This document shows positions 51,672 through 62,727 of a stretch of 64,000 nucleotides of DNA, in pieces. Location of the stretch: NCBI GenBank assembly GCA_024401645.1, contig JAKSKR010000004.1, positions 53,863 to 117,862 on the forward strand, written 5' to 3'. Within the stretch, counting starts at the first letter, position 1. Each line of letters begins with the position of its first letter. The DNA comes from Paludibacteraceae bacterium (GTDB lineage: Bacteria > Bacteroidota > Bacteroidia > Bacteroidales > Paludibacteraceae). Position numbers and translations under genes: made by a program. Under the pieces are notes generated by a model, which searched no databases, had not been told where the DNA came from, and saw nothing but the letters and a program-made list of their open reading frames with translations.

Positions 51672-54600
51672 ATGGATATCAAGTCCTTTTTATCTTCACC
51701 CATAGTTGCAAACAGAAACATCCGTTGGTTGTCTCTGTTCTTGGTGGTGTTCCTTGTGTTGGCGGGCATTGCCAACTACGCCTACTTTACCGTTAGGTGC
51801 AACAACCTCGATGTTGAAGCCTTCGTTGGCCAGTTGCACAAGAAGGAGGCCTATGCCGACAAGATGTTGGAAAATGTTATGCAACGTGTCGAGCAGAACG
51901 GCATCTTAAACGTTACGCGCGACCAGTCTCTTTATGCCGAATCGGAGAAGAACGACATTGCCATCTTCATCTTGAAGGGCGACTCCATCTGCTATTGGTC
52001 CAACAATTCGGTAGACGTTCGCTCGGCCGGCGAGGTCCCTTACCAACAAATCTTCTACGGGGTTACACGCAATTCCTATTGCCTTGGCATACAAAGGGCC
52101 GATGCCAATTACCGTTATGTGGCATTTGTGCCGTTCCGCCAGAAACTCTACACGCCTAATGCTTCCTCGGTCAACTCCTCGGTGCGTGGCTTCAGTCTGC
52201 CTAACGAGGTTAACATTGTTGAACGTAGCGAGATTGGGGCCGTAGAAATCAAGTCGGCCAAGGGCACCTACCTATTCTCCCTAAAAAACGATTTGAGCCA
52301 TGCCAAGTTGCCGCTCTGTTTTGGCCTCTGCCTTTTGGCTACCCTGCTGGCCCTGCTTGCCTTGTGGGGCATTAACAACATTGTGGTGTCTATGGCTCGC
52401 AATAACAAGATTCCGCGTCTGTGGGCGGCGGTCTTTGCACTGACCTCGTTGCTGTTTGTGGCGCTGTTTGTGGCTATTAAGTGGCCAATGGCGCTCTACG
52501 ACAATGTGCTCTTCGCCTATTCTTATTACCGCATGGGGGTAGCGCCTTCGCTGGGTCACTTGGTCATTTTCACCATCTTGTGTTTCTGGCTCTTCTGCGT
52601 CATGCGCAAAATCTTCACACCGCTTACAGCCAATCCGCTCGACGGTTTCCCACGTTGGGTAACCATCTTGTTGGGGCAGGTGGTGTCTGGACTCTTGTTC
52701 CTCATTATTTACTGCCTCACCGTCAACCTGGTGCACCATTCGTCTATGGACGTTTCCACTGCGCTTATTCAAGAAATCTCCATGGTTACGTTGGTGGGCC
52801 TGTCGCTGGTCATTCCGTGGTTCGTGTCTTCGTTCTATATGGCCACCTTCCTGGCCGAATTCTACACTAACGGCTCCGATTGGCGACCACTTATTGCCTT
52901 GCGTGTGGGTGTTACGGCCATTGGTTTCGTTGTGGTGGCTGTTGCTGGCGGAAACGTGGCGCACGTTGTTGCCTGGAGCGTGTTCTCCGTAGTCTCGCTT
53001 TTCATCGAGGGCTACTACCTGTTCACCGTCAAGCGTCCGTTCTTCCTGTTGGTCCTTCAGGCTTTCATCATCATTAACCTGTCGGTTTACGTGTGCTACA
53101 TTCATTGCCAACAGCGCAATAGCGAGAGCTACGAGCAGCTTGCCGAAAGGCTGACCGACAACAACGAACTCTTGCACAATGCCAACGACGAGGCTATGAT
53201 GACGCGTAACGGCAACCTCATCATGAAAGACAAGACCTTCAAGAGACTGATGACCGATACGTCTGCCAACCGCTACGAGGAACTTGAACGTTACTTGCTC
53301 GATTCTTATTTCGACGGCTTTGGTAACAAGTACGAATTCGACGTACAGATTCATCCCGTTGGCGAACCGTTCATGGTGCGCAAGGGCTATTTCGACAAGA
53401 CGATAAAGTGCAAGACCTCGTTCTTGAGCAACAACTGTATGCCGGTAACAGGTTCTGGCCAGTTCTATTTCTGCAAGAAGACCGATTTGCCGCTGGCCTA
53501 TGTGGGCGTGTTCCGCTATTGGGGTAATGTGGCATACGTGTTGCTCTATCCTAACCTTTCGGTTTACCGTCAGGGGCAAGACGTCAATTTCTACACACCG
53601 TCTAACGGCTATCAAGCGCCCGACCTTTCGGTGGCCAAGTTCTACAATGGCGAACTCCTGTTCGTTTCGGGCGACTATCACTACCCAAGTACATCGTCGT
53701 GGATACCAGACGTCAATAAGAAGAATTTCCACGTTTACAAGGACGACTGCACGCACTATGTTTCCCGTTTTGCCGAAGGGGGATACCTGGTGGTGACGAA
53801 GACGGAACAGTCTAGCTACACCTACTTTATCTTCGTGTCATATTTCTGTGCGCTTTTTGCCATTGGCACGTTGTTCTATTCGCTTTACTGGTGGTTCAGC
53901 ATGCGCCGCCGCCATTCGCAAGGTTCCATCATGACGCGTATGCAGATCTGGCTGCTTGGCCCTATGTTGTTTGCCTTCATTGTCTTGGCAAGCATCAGCA
54001 TGTACTTCTTCATGGGCCAGTACAAGAGCAAGGCCATCAACAGCATTAGCGAGCAGGCCAATTCCGTTCAGCTGAACATTCAGCAGAAGGTCGGCTTCCT
54101 CACTTCCCTGCATTCTGCCGATTACCGACGTTTGGCACAAGACCTGAAGGACCTTTCGAACCTTTTCCGTACCGACATCATTCTCTACGATGCCGACGGC
54201 AGACAGGTGGCTACCTCTCGTTCTACCTTCCTGAACGAACGCCGCCGTCTGAAGCGCCTCATGTACCCGGTTCCGCATTTCATGCACCAGGCCGAGTTCT
54301 TTAACGAGACCAACTACGGCAACGATACCTATTTCTCGTATTACACCTACCTCTACAACCAGCGTAACCAAATGGTGGGTTATGTTAACTTGCGTTCGTT
54401 TACGGCTGCCGAGCAGATGCAGAATGAGGTGTTTAACCTGCTGGTGGTGCTCATCGATGTCTACCTGGTCATTGTGTTGCTCACCATCGTCATTGGCTGG
54501 TTGTTGAGCCGCCGATTGGTAAAGCCGGTTGAAATGCTTGCCGACCAGTTCAAGGAAATTAAGTTGACGGGTGCCAACACCAAGGTGGAATATAAGGACA

Positions 54601-55418
54601 ACGACGAGTTGGGTTCGCTGGTGTTGCAGTACAACGCCATGGTCGACAAGCTGCAGTTAAGTGCCGAACAGTTGGCGAAGAGCCAGCGCGAAATGGCTTG
54701 GCGCGACATGGCACGACGCATTGCACACGAAATTAAGAATCCGCTTACGCCTATGAAGTTGAGCGTGCAGATGGCACAGATGAAGCAACAGCGCGACCCC
54801 GAAAACTTCCCCGAATATTTCGAAAAGACGTCTTCGCTACTTATTGAGCAGATTGACAACTTGTCGCGCATTGCGTCTGAATTCTCTACGTTTGCCAAGA
54901 CCACCGTTACGGTGCGCGAAGAGGTTGACCTTGCCAGCAAGGTGCGCTCGGTGGTAGCTTTGTTCGAAAACAATCCTGAAGGCGTTCGTTTCGAAACCGA
55001 CATGCACGACATTTCTTCGGCGATGGTTTGGAGCGACAACAAGCAGATTCTTCAGGTATTCAACAACTTGTTCAAGAATGCCATTCAGGCTATACCCGAC
55101 GGCGTGCAAGGCTTAATTAAGGTCGATTTCCAAATTAAGGACGAGTCTGCTTTCATTTCCATCACCGACAACGGTTGTGGCATTCCCGAAGAAAACTTGC
55201 AAACCATCTTCCAACCAAACTTCACCACCAAGACCAGCGGTATGGGACTGGGACTTTCCATTGTTAAGACCATCGTGAATATTGCCAATGGCGAAATTTG
55301 GGTAGACAGTAAGGTGGGCGTGGGCACCACGTTCTACATCAGCATACCGCTCATCAAGCCGGGCGAGAAGTCCGACGATGTGGCTCCGCAAGAGCCTGCC
55401 CCAACCGAGAACCAATAA
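51672..55418 (+). CDS. Large NtrY-like membrane histidine kinase
   Basis: A 1248-aa sensor kinase starting at the ATG at 51672 (MDIKSFLSSPIVANRN). Order: one N-terminal membrane helix (about 20-40); an extracytoplasmic sensor (about 45-210); a block of about seven to eight membrane helices (about 215-475); a large second periplasmic domain (about 480-715); further helices around 720-785; another sensor (about 790-910); a helix and HAMP-like region (about 920-990); HisKA with the phospho-acceptor His in RRIAHEIKNPLTPMKLS; and HATPase with NAIQAIPDG, TDNGCGIPEE and GMGLGLSIV. The IKNPLTPMK signature is typical of NtrY-type kinases. No response regulator is adjacent. It follows rlmH by 27 bp. 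Confidence 0.9.
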   Translation: MDIKSFLSSPIVANRNIRWLSLFLVVFLVLAGIANYAYFTVRCNNLDVEAFVGQLHKKEAYADKMLENVMQRVEQNGILNVTRDQSLYAESEKNDIAIFILKGDSICYWSNNSVDVRSAGEVPYQQIFYGVTRNSYCLGIQRADANYRYVAFVPFRQKLYTPNASSVNSSVRGFSLPNEVNIVERSEIGAVEIKSAKGTYLFSLKNDLSHAKLPLCFGLCLLATLLALLALWGINNIVVSMARNNKIPRLWAAVFALTSLLFVALFVAIKWPMALYDNVLFAYSYYRMGVAPSLGHLVIFTILCFWLFCVMRKIFTPLTANPLDGFPRWVTILLGQVVSGLLFLIIYCLTVNLVHHSSMDVSTALIQEISMVTLVGLSLVIPWFVSSFYMATFLAEFYTNGSDWRPLIALRVGVTAIGFVVVAVAGGNVAHVVAWSVFSVVSLFIEGYYLFTVKRPFFLLVLQAFIIINLSVYVCYIHCQQRNSESYEQLAERLTDNNELLHNANDEAMMTRNGNLIMKDKTFKRLMTDTSANRYEELERYLLDSYFDGFGNKYEFDVQIHPVGEPFMVRKGYFDKTIKCKTSFLSNNCMPVTGSGQFYFCKKTDLPLAYVGVFRYWGNVAYVLLYPNLSVYRQGQDVNFYTPSNGYQAPDLSVAKFYNGELLFVSGDYHYPSTSSWIPDVNKKNFHVYKDDCTHYVSRFAEGGYLVVTKTEQSSYTYFIFVSYFCALFAIGTLFYSLYWWFSMRRRHSQGSIMTRMQIWLLGPMLFAFIVLASISMYFFMGQYKSKAINSISEQANSVQLNIQQKVGFLTSLHSADYRRLAQDLKDLSNLFRTDIILYDADGRQVATSRSTFLNERRRLKRLMYPVPHFMHQAEFFNETNYGNDTYFSYYTYLYNQRNQMVGYVNLRSFTAAEQMQNEVFNLLVVLIDVYLVIVLLTIVIGWLLSRRLVKPVEMLADQFKEIKLTGANTKVEYKDNDELGSLVLQYNAMVDKLQLSAEQLAKSQREMAWRDMARRIAHEIKNPLTPMKLSVQMAQMKQQRDPENFPEYFEKTSSLLIEQIDNLSRIASEFSTFAKTTVTVREEVDLASKVRSVVALFENNPEGVRFETDMHDISSAMVWSDNKQILQVFNNLFKNAIQAIPDGVQGLIKVDFQIKDESAFISITDNGCGIPEENLQTIFQPNFTTKTSGMGLGLSIVKTIVNIANGEIWVDSKVGVGTTFYISIPLIKPGEKSDDVAPQEPAPTENQ

Positions 55419-55421
55419 AAA

Positions 55422-55459
55422 AACATTCTGCGTCCGCAGTGGGCGGCTCGCAGAATGTT
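55422..55459. terminator. Terminator between the kinase and the M6 peptidase genes
   Basis: AACATTCTGCG (55422-55432) pairs with CGCAGAATGTT (55449-55459). The A-run before it gives a T-run on the minus strand, so it mainly serves the peptidase gene, but it also stands just after the kinase stop. Confidence 0.85.
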
Positions 55460-55522
55460 ATCTGTAAATGGTTATGTGTCTTGCTATTGGGGGCGTTGGT
55501 GTACGGCGCACACCTTGTTGCA

Positions 55523-57319
55523 CTAGTGCCCGCTTGTTAGTTTTACCGTCTTGTTTCCAATGTTAAGTAGGTAGATGCCGGCACCGTTCAACCTTATGGT
55601 TTTCTGTTCCCCTTTCTTCAGGTTCCCATTTCCCACAAGTTGCCCCTTCACATTCGTCAGAACCCAGCTTATAGGCATTTCGTGGGCACTTATTGTCCAT
55701 TCGTTTTGGGCAGATTGTGTCACGTTCGGCTGTTCGGCCGTTGGCAATTCGGGCGCAATGGTGCTCTCCTGCTTGCAAGGGCAATCGTCAATTGCCCGAC
55801 CGTTTGTGCTGAAACAGATGTAGCCGTTTCTTTCTGTAATGTTGTCAATGTTTATGGGGTAGTTGGTGCCCTTCAGGTCTGTTAGGTATTCAATCTTGTT
55901 AATCTTGGCCGAACCGGGATAAGAGTTGTAGCTCAAGTCATTTGCATTGAATTTGTTGGTTGCGGCCACGTCAATCACCCAGTTCGCCACTTCTGCATTA
56001 ATCTTTTGGTGCGTCCAGGTGTATGCGTTGTAGTTTATGTGCCAAACAATCAGTCCGTGTCCTGGCAGCTCCTTGTCCCAACCCACTTGCTGGCGGTTTT
56101 CAAGCAGGAAGTATTCGTTGGGTTGGTTGGTGGTGAATAGGTAGGCTTTGTCTTGCATAATGTCGGGTAGGGTGTACTGCCCAATGCTGTCGAGTGTGAA
56201 CTCGGTCGGCTCGGCCCAACCCAGGCTCAACAGTTCCATCATCGAATAGTTGGGCACGCATGTGCCGGCAACCGTGTAGTTCTTGTTCCAACCGTTGTAG
56301 CAACCCACGTCCATCACGTCCCAGTAGGTAGGTGTTGTGGTAGCGGGCTGACCATATGGGGCATAAAGGTCTGGCAAGCCAAGTATGTGGCCAAATTCGT
56401 GTATTATGCTGCCACTACCGTCTATGGCCTGCGCGCTATAGTAGCTTTTCTCGGTTGTAAAGATGTATCTCCCCGCCTTTTTCCCGTCTTTCCTTATCTC
56501 TTTGCTGTTATATTGGTTATTGTAGGTGTAGACGCCGTGCTGTCCATTGTCGGCAGTTGAGTTTTGTCCGGCCGTTACAACAATAATGCAGTCAATGAAG
56601 CCGTCGTTGTCGTCGTCGCAACCGGCAGGAAGCGAGCCAATGCTGTTTAGGGCTTCTTGCATTATGTCGTCGTCTTTCATGTTTTCAATTCGTTGGCTTA
56701 AGCTAATAGGGCCATACACGTCGAAGGTTACGTCGAGAATGCCGCGGCTTTGGGCTAGGAAGTAATCTCTAACACTGCCGTTGTGGCCGTCTTTGTTGTA
56801 GCCTTTGGCATTCAGCTTGGCGTCCCAGTCGCTTGCGCTTGTAGCGAAAGTCTTTTGTGGCGACTGCACCAGTAGGGTAACAACCCTTTTCTTCCCCCTG
56901 GTAATGGTGGCAATGCTGGGCCTGTTATTTTCGTTTAGCGACTTTAGCCTGTTGCCTTCTTGTGGCATGGCCAACTTGTAGCCAATTCTTTGCTGGTGGT
57001 TTTTCTGCGCCTCTTGTTGGTCTATTGCCTGTAACAGCGCATTCTCGGCCGGCGTTCTCTCCTCCTCGTTCTTGGCTACGATTCCGCTGTTGTTGCCAGT
57101 GCCGTCGGCATAGTAATAGGTGGCTAGCGAGTCTACAATCAGCTTGCCGTCAAGGGTGGTGGCAAAGGAGTAGTGCTCGTCACCATAAACCTTAATGGTT
57201 ACAATGTTGCCGTTGGGTTGTTCATAGTCGCGTGGCATTGGACAATAGGGTTTTGCAATGCCGCCTATTGGCAACGCTCCAAGGGTCAATCCAAATATTA
57301 CTTTCTGTACTTTATGCAT
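55523..57319 (-). CDS. Secreted M6-family metallopeptidase with T9SS-like tail
   Basis: A 598-aa protein starting at the ATG at 57319 (MHKVQKVIFGLTLG); a GTG eight codons upstream is less likely. Signal peptide to about residue 22 (GGIAKPYCP). The immune-inhibitor-A-type catalytic domain (about 130-480) has the zinc motif HEFGHILGLPDLY with a downstream DVMDVGCYN Met-turn-like region. The last 70 residues (SWVLTNVKGQLVGNGNLKKG...GIYLLNIGNKTVKL) look like a T9SS type A sorting domain. It is expected to digest proteins outside the cell. It is convergent with the kinase gene and shares the terminator between them. Confidence 0.9.
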   Translation of the reverse strand: MHKVQKVIFGLTLGALPIGGIAKPYCPMPRDYEQPNGNIVTIKVYGDEHYSFATTLDGKLIVDSLATYYYADGTGNNSGIVAKNEEERTPAENALLQAIDQQEAQKNHQQRIGYKLAMPQEGNRLKSLNENNRPSIATITRGKKRVVTLLVQSPQKTFATSASDWDAKLNAKGYNKDGHNGSVRDYFLAQSRGILDVTFDVYGPISLSQRIENMKDDDIMQEALNSIGSLPAGCDDDNDGFIDCIIVVTAGQNSTADNGQHGVYTYNNQYNSKEIRKDGKKAGRYIFTTEKSYYSAQAIDGSGSIIHEFGHILGLPDLYAPYGQPATTTPTYWDVMDVGCYNGWNKNYTVAGTCVPNYSMMELLSLGWAEPTEFTLDSIGQYTLPDIMQDKAYLFTTNQPNEYFLLENRQQVGWDKELPGHGLIVWHINYNAYTWTHQKINAEVANWVIDVAATNKFNANDLSYNSYPGSAKINKIEYLTDLKGTNYPINIDNITERNGYICFSTNGRAIDDCPCKQESTIAPELPTAEQPNVTQSAQNEWTISAHEMPISWVLTNVKGQLVGNGNLKKGEQKTIRLNGAGIYLLNIGNKTVKLTSGH

Positions 57320-57428
57320 CTGTAGTTGGTTATAGTTGTGCACTAATTTACAGAAAAAATCATCACCTTATTGCTAATTACCCATTATTTCCATAATTTC
57401 GGTTTATCTAACTCATACATCAAAAAAA

Positions 57429-58017
57429 ATGATCAGTTCAACATTCCTAGAAAGTAACGTTTATGTTATTGACCAAAAGGGTTCCTTCTTCAAGATGGAA
57501 AGCTCCTTTACCATTTATAATGCCAAGAGGCAGTGTGTTGGCTATATTAAGGAAAATCAAAATACGCTTTTAAAGATTGCCACTTTCATTGCGAATAAGA
57601 AGTACAAGAAAATGCTTCCTTTCCATTTCGATATTACCGACGTCGATGGTAATCTTATTGCATCCATTTGTCGCGATTGGTCCATCCTTCAGTCCGGAAT
57701 TACCATAAATGGGTCTGAAGGTGAGGAAATTGCTAAACTTCACCGAAAAGCGGGGGTAGGAACTTCTTTCGACGTTACCGATTTCTATGGCCATAAAGTA
57801 GCCTCAATTAGTGGCGATTTCTTTAACTGGAGTTTCAAGATTACCGATGGCCAGGGAAACCAGTTAGGTTCCATTGAGAAGAAGTGGGAAGGCACAACTG
57901 GTAGCTTTTGGTGCCGACAATTATGCGGTTGTCCTTCGTAATGCTATTGACGATCCTGCCCAGCGTATTGCCGTCATTTCTGCGGCTATTGCTATCGATA
58001 AGATTAATCACGATTAA
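57429..58017 (+). pseudogene. LURP-one/scramblase-like gene with a frameshift near its 3' end
   Basis: The frame from 57429 (MISSTFLESNVYVIDQKG) encodes a tubby-like/LURP-one-related protein: repeated beta-hairpins such as FDITDVDGNLIASI, FDVTDFYGHKVASI and FKITDGQGNQLGSI. After EKKWEG it shifts and stops at 57941. The +1 frame continues correctly from about 57899 as AFGADNYAVVLRNAIDDPAQ and ends IAIDKINHD at 58017, the normal C-terminal helix of this family. One indel near 57890-57905 would restore about 195 aa. It could be a recent mutation or a sequence error. Function of such bacterial proteins is not established. Confidence 0.68.
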
Positions 58018-58178
58018 CAGAACGGTAGTCCCAAAAAATAATTTCCGCAAGTTGTCCACTCCGGGGCAGCTGCTTCAAAGGAAGAGGCAACAGGACGATT
58101 GATGTCAACCACACACTGGCCGAATGTCGAAAAAAAGCAATATAATAAGTGCTTATTTTTACTTTTTTACCTGAAATA

Positions 58179-58186
58179 TACTTTTG
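58179..58186 (+). promoter_or_regulatory. -7 box upstream of the HTH/restriction operon
   Basis: TACTTTTG matches TAnnTTTG, 44 bp before the HTH start at 58231. Confidence 0.5.
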
Positions 58187-58230
58187 TTTGAAGAAGAATG
58201 AGTAATTTGTAGCATCAAAAGTTTATTTAT

Positions 58231-58386
58231 ATGGAAGACAAGAATGGTTTGAACCGTATAAAAGTAATGTTGGCTGAGAAAAAGAAGACCAACAAATGGC
58301 TTGCTTCTGCCGTGGGAGTAAACACTGCTACGGTCAGCAAGTGGTGTACAAACTCTTCTCAACCTTCACTATACACACTGAGTTGA
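58231..58386 (+). CDS. Truncated XRE-type HTH protein
   Basis: A 51-codon gene reading MEDKNGLNRIKVMLAEKKKT and then NKWLASAVGVNTATVSKWCT, a clear XRE/Cro helix-turn-helix with the recognition helix around TATVSKW. Family members near Bacteroidales restriction loci usually have 65-75 residues; here the protein ends at PSLYTLS, exactly where the following remnant begins. It may still bind DNA and regulate the hsd genes, but loss of the C-terminal helices makes this uncertain. Confidence 0.65.
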   Translation: MEDKNGLNRIKVMLAEKKKTNKWLASAVGVNTATVSKWCTNSSQPSLYTLS

Positions 58387-58593
58387 TTGATGGAACTCTG
58401 TTAGGTGCTCGTAATATCTATATGGGCGCCAATTCAACTTGCCATCTTTATGTAATTCCTCGTTCTGCAACATGATGTGCCTATGGATAGTCCAAGCGGT
58501 GCAAGTGGCATTATCCTTGGTCGTCCAAGCAATGGATGGGACGACTGGAAAGATACTGATGGAAACAAATTAGGTAAAGTCGTAAAACGATAA
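58387..58593 (+). pseudogene. Remnant of a DUF4357 (GIY-YIG-type) gene
   Basis: Two in-frame pieces without a proper start. The first (DGTLLGARNIYMGANSTCHL then YVIPRSAT and a stop near 58473) resembles the N-terminus of GIY-YIG nuclease proteins that carry DUF4357. The second, from 58483 to 58593 (MDSPSGASGIILGRPSNGWD then DWKDTDGNKLGKVV), is a recognisable DUF4357 C-terminus. The nuclease centre is missing, so an internal deletion occurred. It lies between the truncated HTH gene and hsdR, 4 bp before the latter. Confidence 0.65.
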
Positions 58594-58597
58594 TGAT

Positions 58598-61309
58598 ATG
58601 ACTCCTGAAGAGAAAGCAAGGGTCAAGATAGACCAGATGTTTGAAGATGCCGGCTGGCAGGTGGTGGATAGAGATTTCTATTCGCCTACTATTACTGCTG
58701 CCGCTATCCGCGAAGGGCTTTTGAATGGCAACAGAGAAGCCGACTACTTTCTGTTTATCAACGGAAAGGCTATCGGTGTACTCGAAGCCAAAAGAGCAGA
58801 AGTCGATGTGACATCTACAAAGGTCTGTGACCAGACTTACATGTATGCTTGTGGAGTTCCAGACTGCTATCAGGCATGGCAGAAAACTTTGCCATTTGGG
58901 TATCAATCAAACGGTGAAGAAACATACTTCGTGGATTTTCGCTCCAAAGATAAGGATATGGAACATATCAATCGCATCCATACTCCTAAGGAACTATGCA
59001 AGATGCTTGGCATCGAAGATTCATACGCAGGACTTCCAACTTTGAAGAAGAAGGGACTGCGTGACTGTCAGTTTGAAGCAATTACCGAACTTGAAAAGTC
59101 ATTCCGCACAGGTCAGAACAAAGCTTTGATGGTATTGGCAACTGGTTCTGGCAAGACATACACTGCTTGTCTTGCTTCATACCGATTCCTTGCATACACT
59201 CCAATGAGACGCATCCTTTTCCTTGTTGACCGAAACAATCTCGGCAAGCAAGCAGAAGGTGAGTTTGGCATGTTCCGACTTACAGAAACCGGTGATCCTT
59301 TCAATACTATATTTACTGTCAACCGCTTGAAGTCAGCCAAGATTCCAAGTGACAGCAACGTGGTAATATCAACCATTCAGCGACTTTTCTCTTTGCTGAA
59401 GGGTGAAGACATTACAGATACAGACGAAGATGACGATGACAACGACACACCTGTAGAACTTCCAGAGAATCCAACTCTGCCAAAGGATTTCTTTGATGTC
59501 ATTATCATAGATGAGTGCCATCGTAGCATCTATGGCAACTGGAAGAAGGTTCTTGACTACTTTACAACAGCCAAGATGATAGGTCTTACAGCAACTCCTG
59601 TTCCTGAGACCATGGCATTCTTCAACAGCAACCGCATCGTCAACTACACCCTTGAAAAGAGTATCGTTGATGGTGTAAACGTGGATTGCCGTATCTATCG
59701 TATCAAGACAGAAGCAACAGAGAATGGCGGTGCTATCAAGCAAGGTGACAAACTCAAACGTGAGACTCGTTACACTGGCAAGGTAGAAACCATCAGTCAA
59801 AGAGAAACTAAGCAATACACCAAGGAAGAGCTTAATCGCAGTGTTATCAATCCTGCCCAAATAAAGCTGGTGCTTGAAACATACAGAGATAGTGTCTATT
59901 CCGAGATGTTCACCGATCCACAACGTGAGCCGAACATGGACTATCTGCCAAAGACTCTTATCTTTGCCCTGAATGAGGCACATGCTACCAATATCATGAA
60001 CATTGCGAAGGAAGTCTTTGGGCATACTGCACCAGACGATCCTTTCGTTCAGAAGATAACCTACAGTGCTGGCGATAGCAATGAACTGATTCGTCATTTC
60101 CGCAACGACAAGGAGTTCCGCATTGCCGTTACCTGTACGCTTGTGGCAACAGGAACAGACGTAAAACCTCTGGAGGTTGTCATGTTCATGCGTGATGTTC
60201 AGTCACTCCCTCTCTATGTTCAGATGAAGGGTCGTGGTGTTCGTACCATTGGTGATGAGCAGTTACGCAACGTAACTCCAAACGCATTCTCGAAAGATTG
60301 CTTCTACCTCGTTGATGCCGTAGGTGTAACAGAACACGAAATGCACATACCATCAGCAGGAACGGATGATGAGCACAAGGAAACAATAACCTTCAAGCGA
60401 CTTCTTGAACTGATTACACATGGTAACGTCTCTGACCAGTACATGAGAATGCTTGCGTCTCGCCTAGCACGTATATACAATAAATGTAATGACGAGCAGC
60501 GCAATAAGTTCACAGAACTGGCAACTATTGACATGAAGGAGCTGTCATCAGCCATCTTTACGGCTCTTGACCAACAGTTGCTTCCTCCATTTGAAGACAT
60601 CAACCAGCCAAACAACGAACGCAAGGGCTTGGTTGGAGGAATCATCAACCATCCAGAGGCACGCCAGTATCTGCTTATTCTCAATGCCGGATTCGTTGAA
60701 ATCCTTATGCCAGGTGAAGACACGCTTATCAGCAAAGGATTCTCGTTTGAGGATGCCAAGGACACAACCGATGCGTTTGAAAAGTATTGCAATGAGCATC
60801 GTGATGACATTGAGGCGTTGCGAATCATCTGGAACAACGAGGGTGAACCACTAACATACGCGCTATTGAAAGACTTGGAGAACAGGTTGAAGATGGCAAA
60901 CAACCGATTATCGGCAAGCCGTCTATGGAACTCTTATTCATTGATAAGTCCAAAGGATGTGCGCAAGCACACTACCAAGGAAGAGCAGTCGGCAATGACC
61001 AACATCATACAGCTCGTTCGCTATGCTTTCCGTCAGATTGTGAAACTGGACAGCGTTTACGCCACAGCGCAACAGTACTTCAACCTCTGGTGCGGTCAGC
61101 GCAACAACGAGAAGACACCGAAGCAGATTGAAGTTATGCGACAGGTTGTTGACTATGTAGCAAGCAATGGCGCAGTCACTATCAAGGATATAAGGGAAGA
61201 TGATAAGACACGTGCTGCTCAGCTCATCCAAGCCTTTGGTGGTATGGAGCCTGCAACAAATGCTCTCCTCAGTTTATACAAATTCGTGGTTTACAGAAAG
61301 ACAGCATAA
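58598..61309 (+). CDS. hsdR: Type I restriction enzyme, R subunit (HsdR)
   Basis: A 903-aa motor-nuclease subunit. The N-terminal PD-(D/E)XK nuclease is clear: D49 in READYFLF and E63-A-K65 in GVLEAK. The SF2 translocase follows: Walker A ATGSGKT (181-187), DECH (305-308), LTATPVPE, and LPLYVQMKGRGVRT (motif VI). A helical C-terminus (about 640-890) would dock HsdM. The acidic loop DTDEDDDDND (about 274-283) is an oddity before DECH. It translocates DNA and cuts at a distance when sites are unmethylated. It starts 4 bp after a gene remnant and is followed by hsdM after 6 bp. Confidence 0.95.
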   Translation: MTPEEKARVKIDQMFEDAGWQVVDRDFYSPTITAAAIREGLLNGNREADYFLFINGKAIGVLEAKRAEVDVTSTKVCDQTYMYACGVPDCYQAWQKTLPFGYQSNGEETYFVDFRSKDKDMEHINRIHTPKELCKMLGIEDSYAGLPTLKKKGLRDCQFEAITELEKSFRTGQNKALMVLATGSGKTYTACLASYRFLAYTPMRRILFLVDRNNLGKQAEGEFGMFRLTETGDPFNTIFTVNRLKSAKIPSDSNVVISTIQRLFSLLKGEDITDTDEDDDDNDTPVELPENPTLPKDFFDVIIIDECHRSIYGNWKKVLDYFTTAKMIGLTATPVPETMAFFNSNRIVNYTLEKSIVDGVNVDCRIYRIKTEATENGGAIKQGDKLKRETRYTGKVETISQRETKQYTKEELNRSVINPAQIKLVLETYRDSVYSEMFTDPQREPNMDYLPKTLIFALNEAHATNIMNIAKEVFGHTAPDDPFVQKITYSAGDSNELIRHFRNDKEFRIAVTCTLVATGTDVKPLEVVMFMRDVQSLPLYVQMKGRGVRTIGDEQLRNVTPNAFSKDCFYLVDAVGVTEHEMHIPSAGTDDEHKETITFKRLLELITHGNVSDQYMRMLASRLARIYNKCNDEQRNKFTELATIDMKELSSAIFTALDQQLLPPFEDINQPNNERKGLVGGIINHPEARQYLLILNAGFVEILMPGEDTLISKGFSFEDAKDTTDAFEKYCNEHRDDIEALRIIWNNEGEPLTYALLKDLENRLKMANNRLSASRLWNSYSLISPKDVRKHTTKEEQSAMTNIIQLVRYAFRQIVKLDSVYATAQQYFNLWCGQRNNEKTPKQIEVMRQVVDYVASNGAVTIKDIREDDKTRAAQLIQAFGGMEPATNALLSLYKFVVYRKTA

Positions 61310-61312
61310 TAA

Positions 61313-62716
<1,404 letters not shown>

Positions 62717-62727
62717 TAGGTCGAAAT

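Noticed and set aside
52281..53756. Long open frame of 491 codons on the minus strand
   Set aside because: It lies wholly inside the kinase gene on the other strand. Its translation is His/Arg/Gln rich with no domain pattern, as expected for an antisense shadow of a GC-richer gene.
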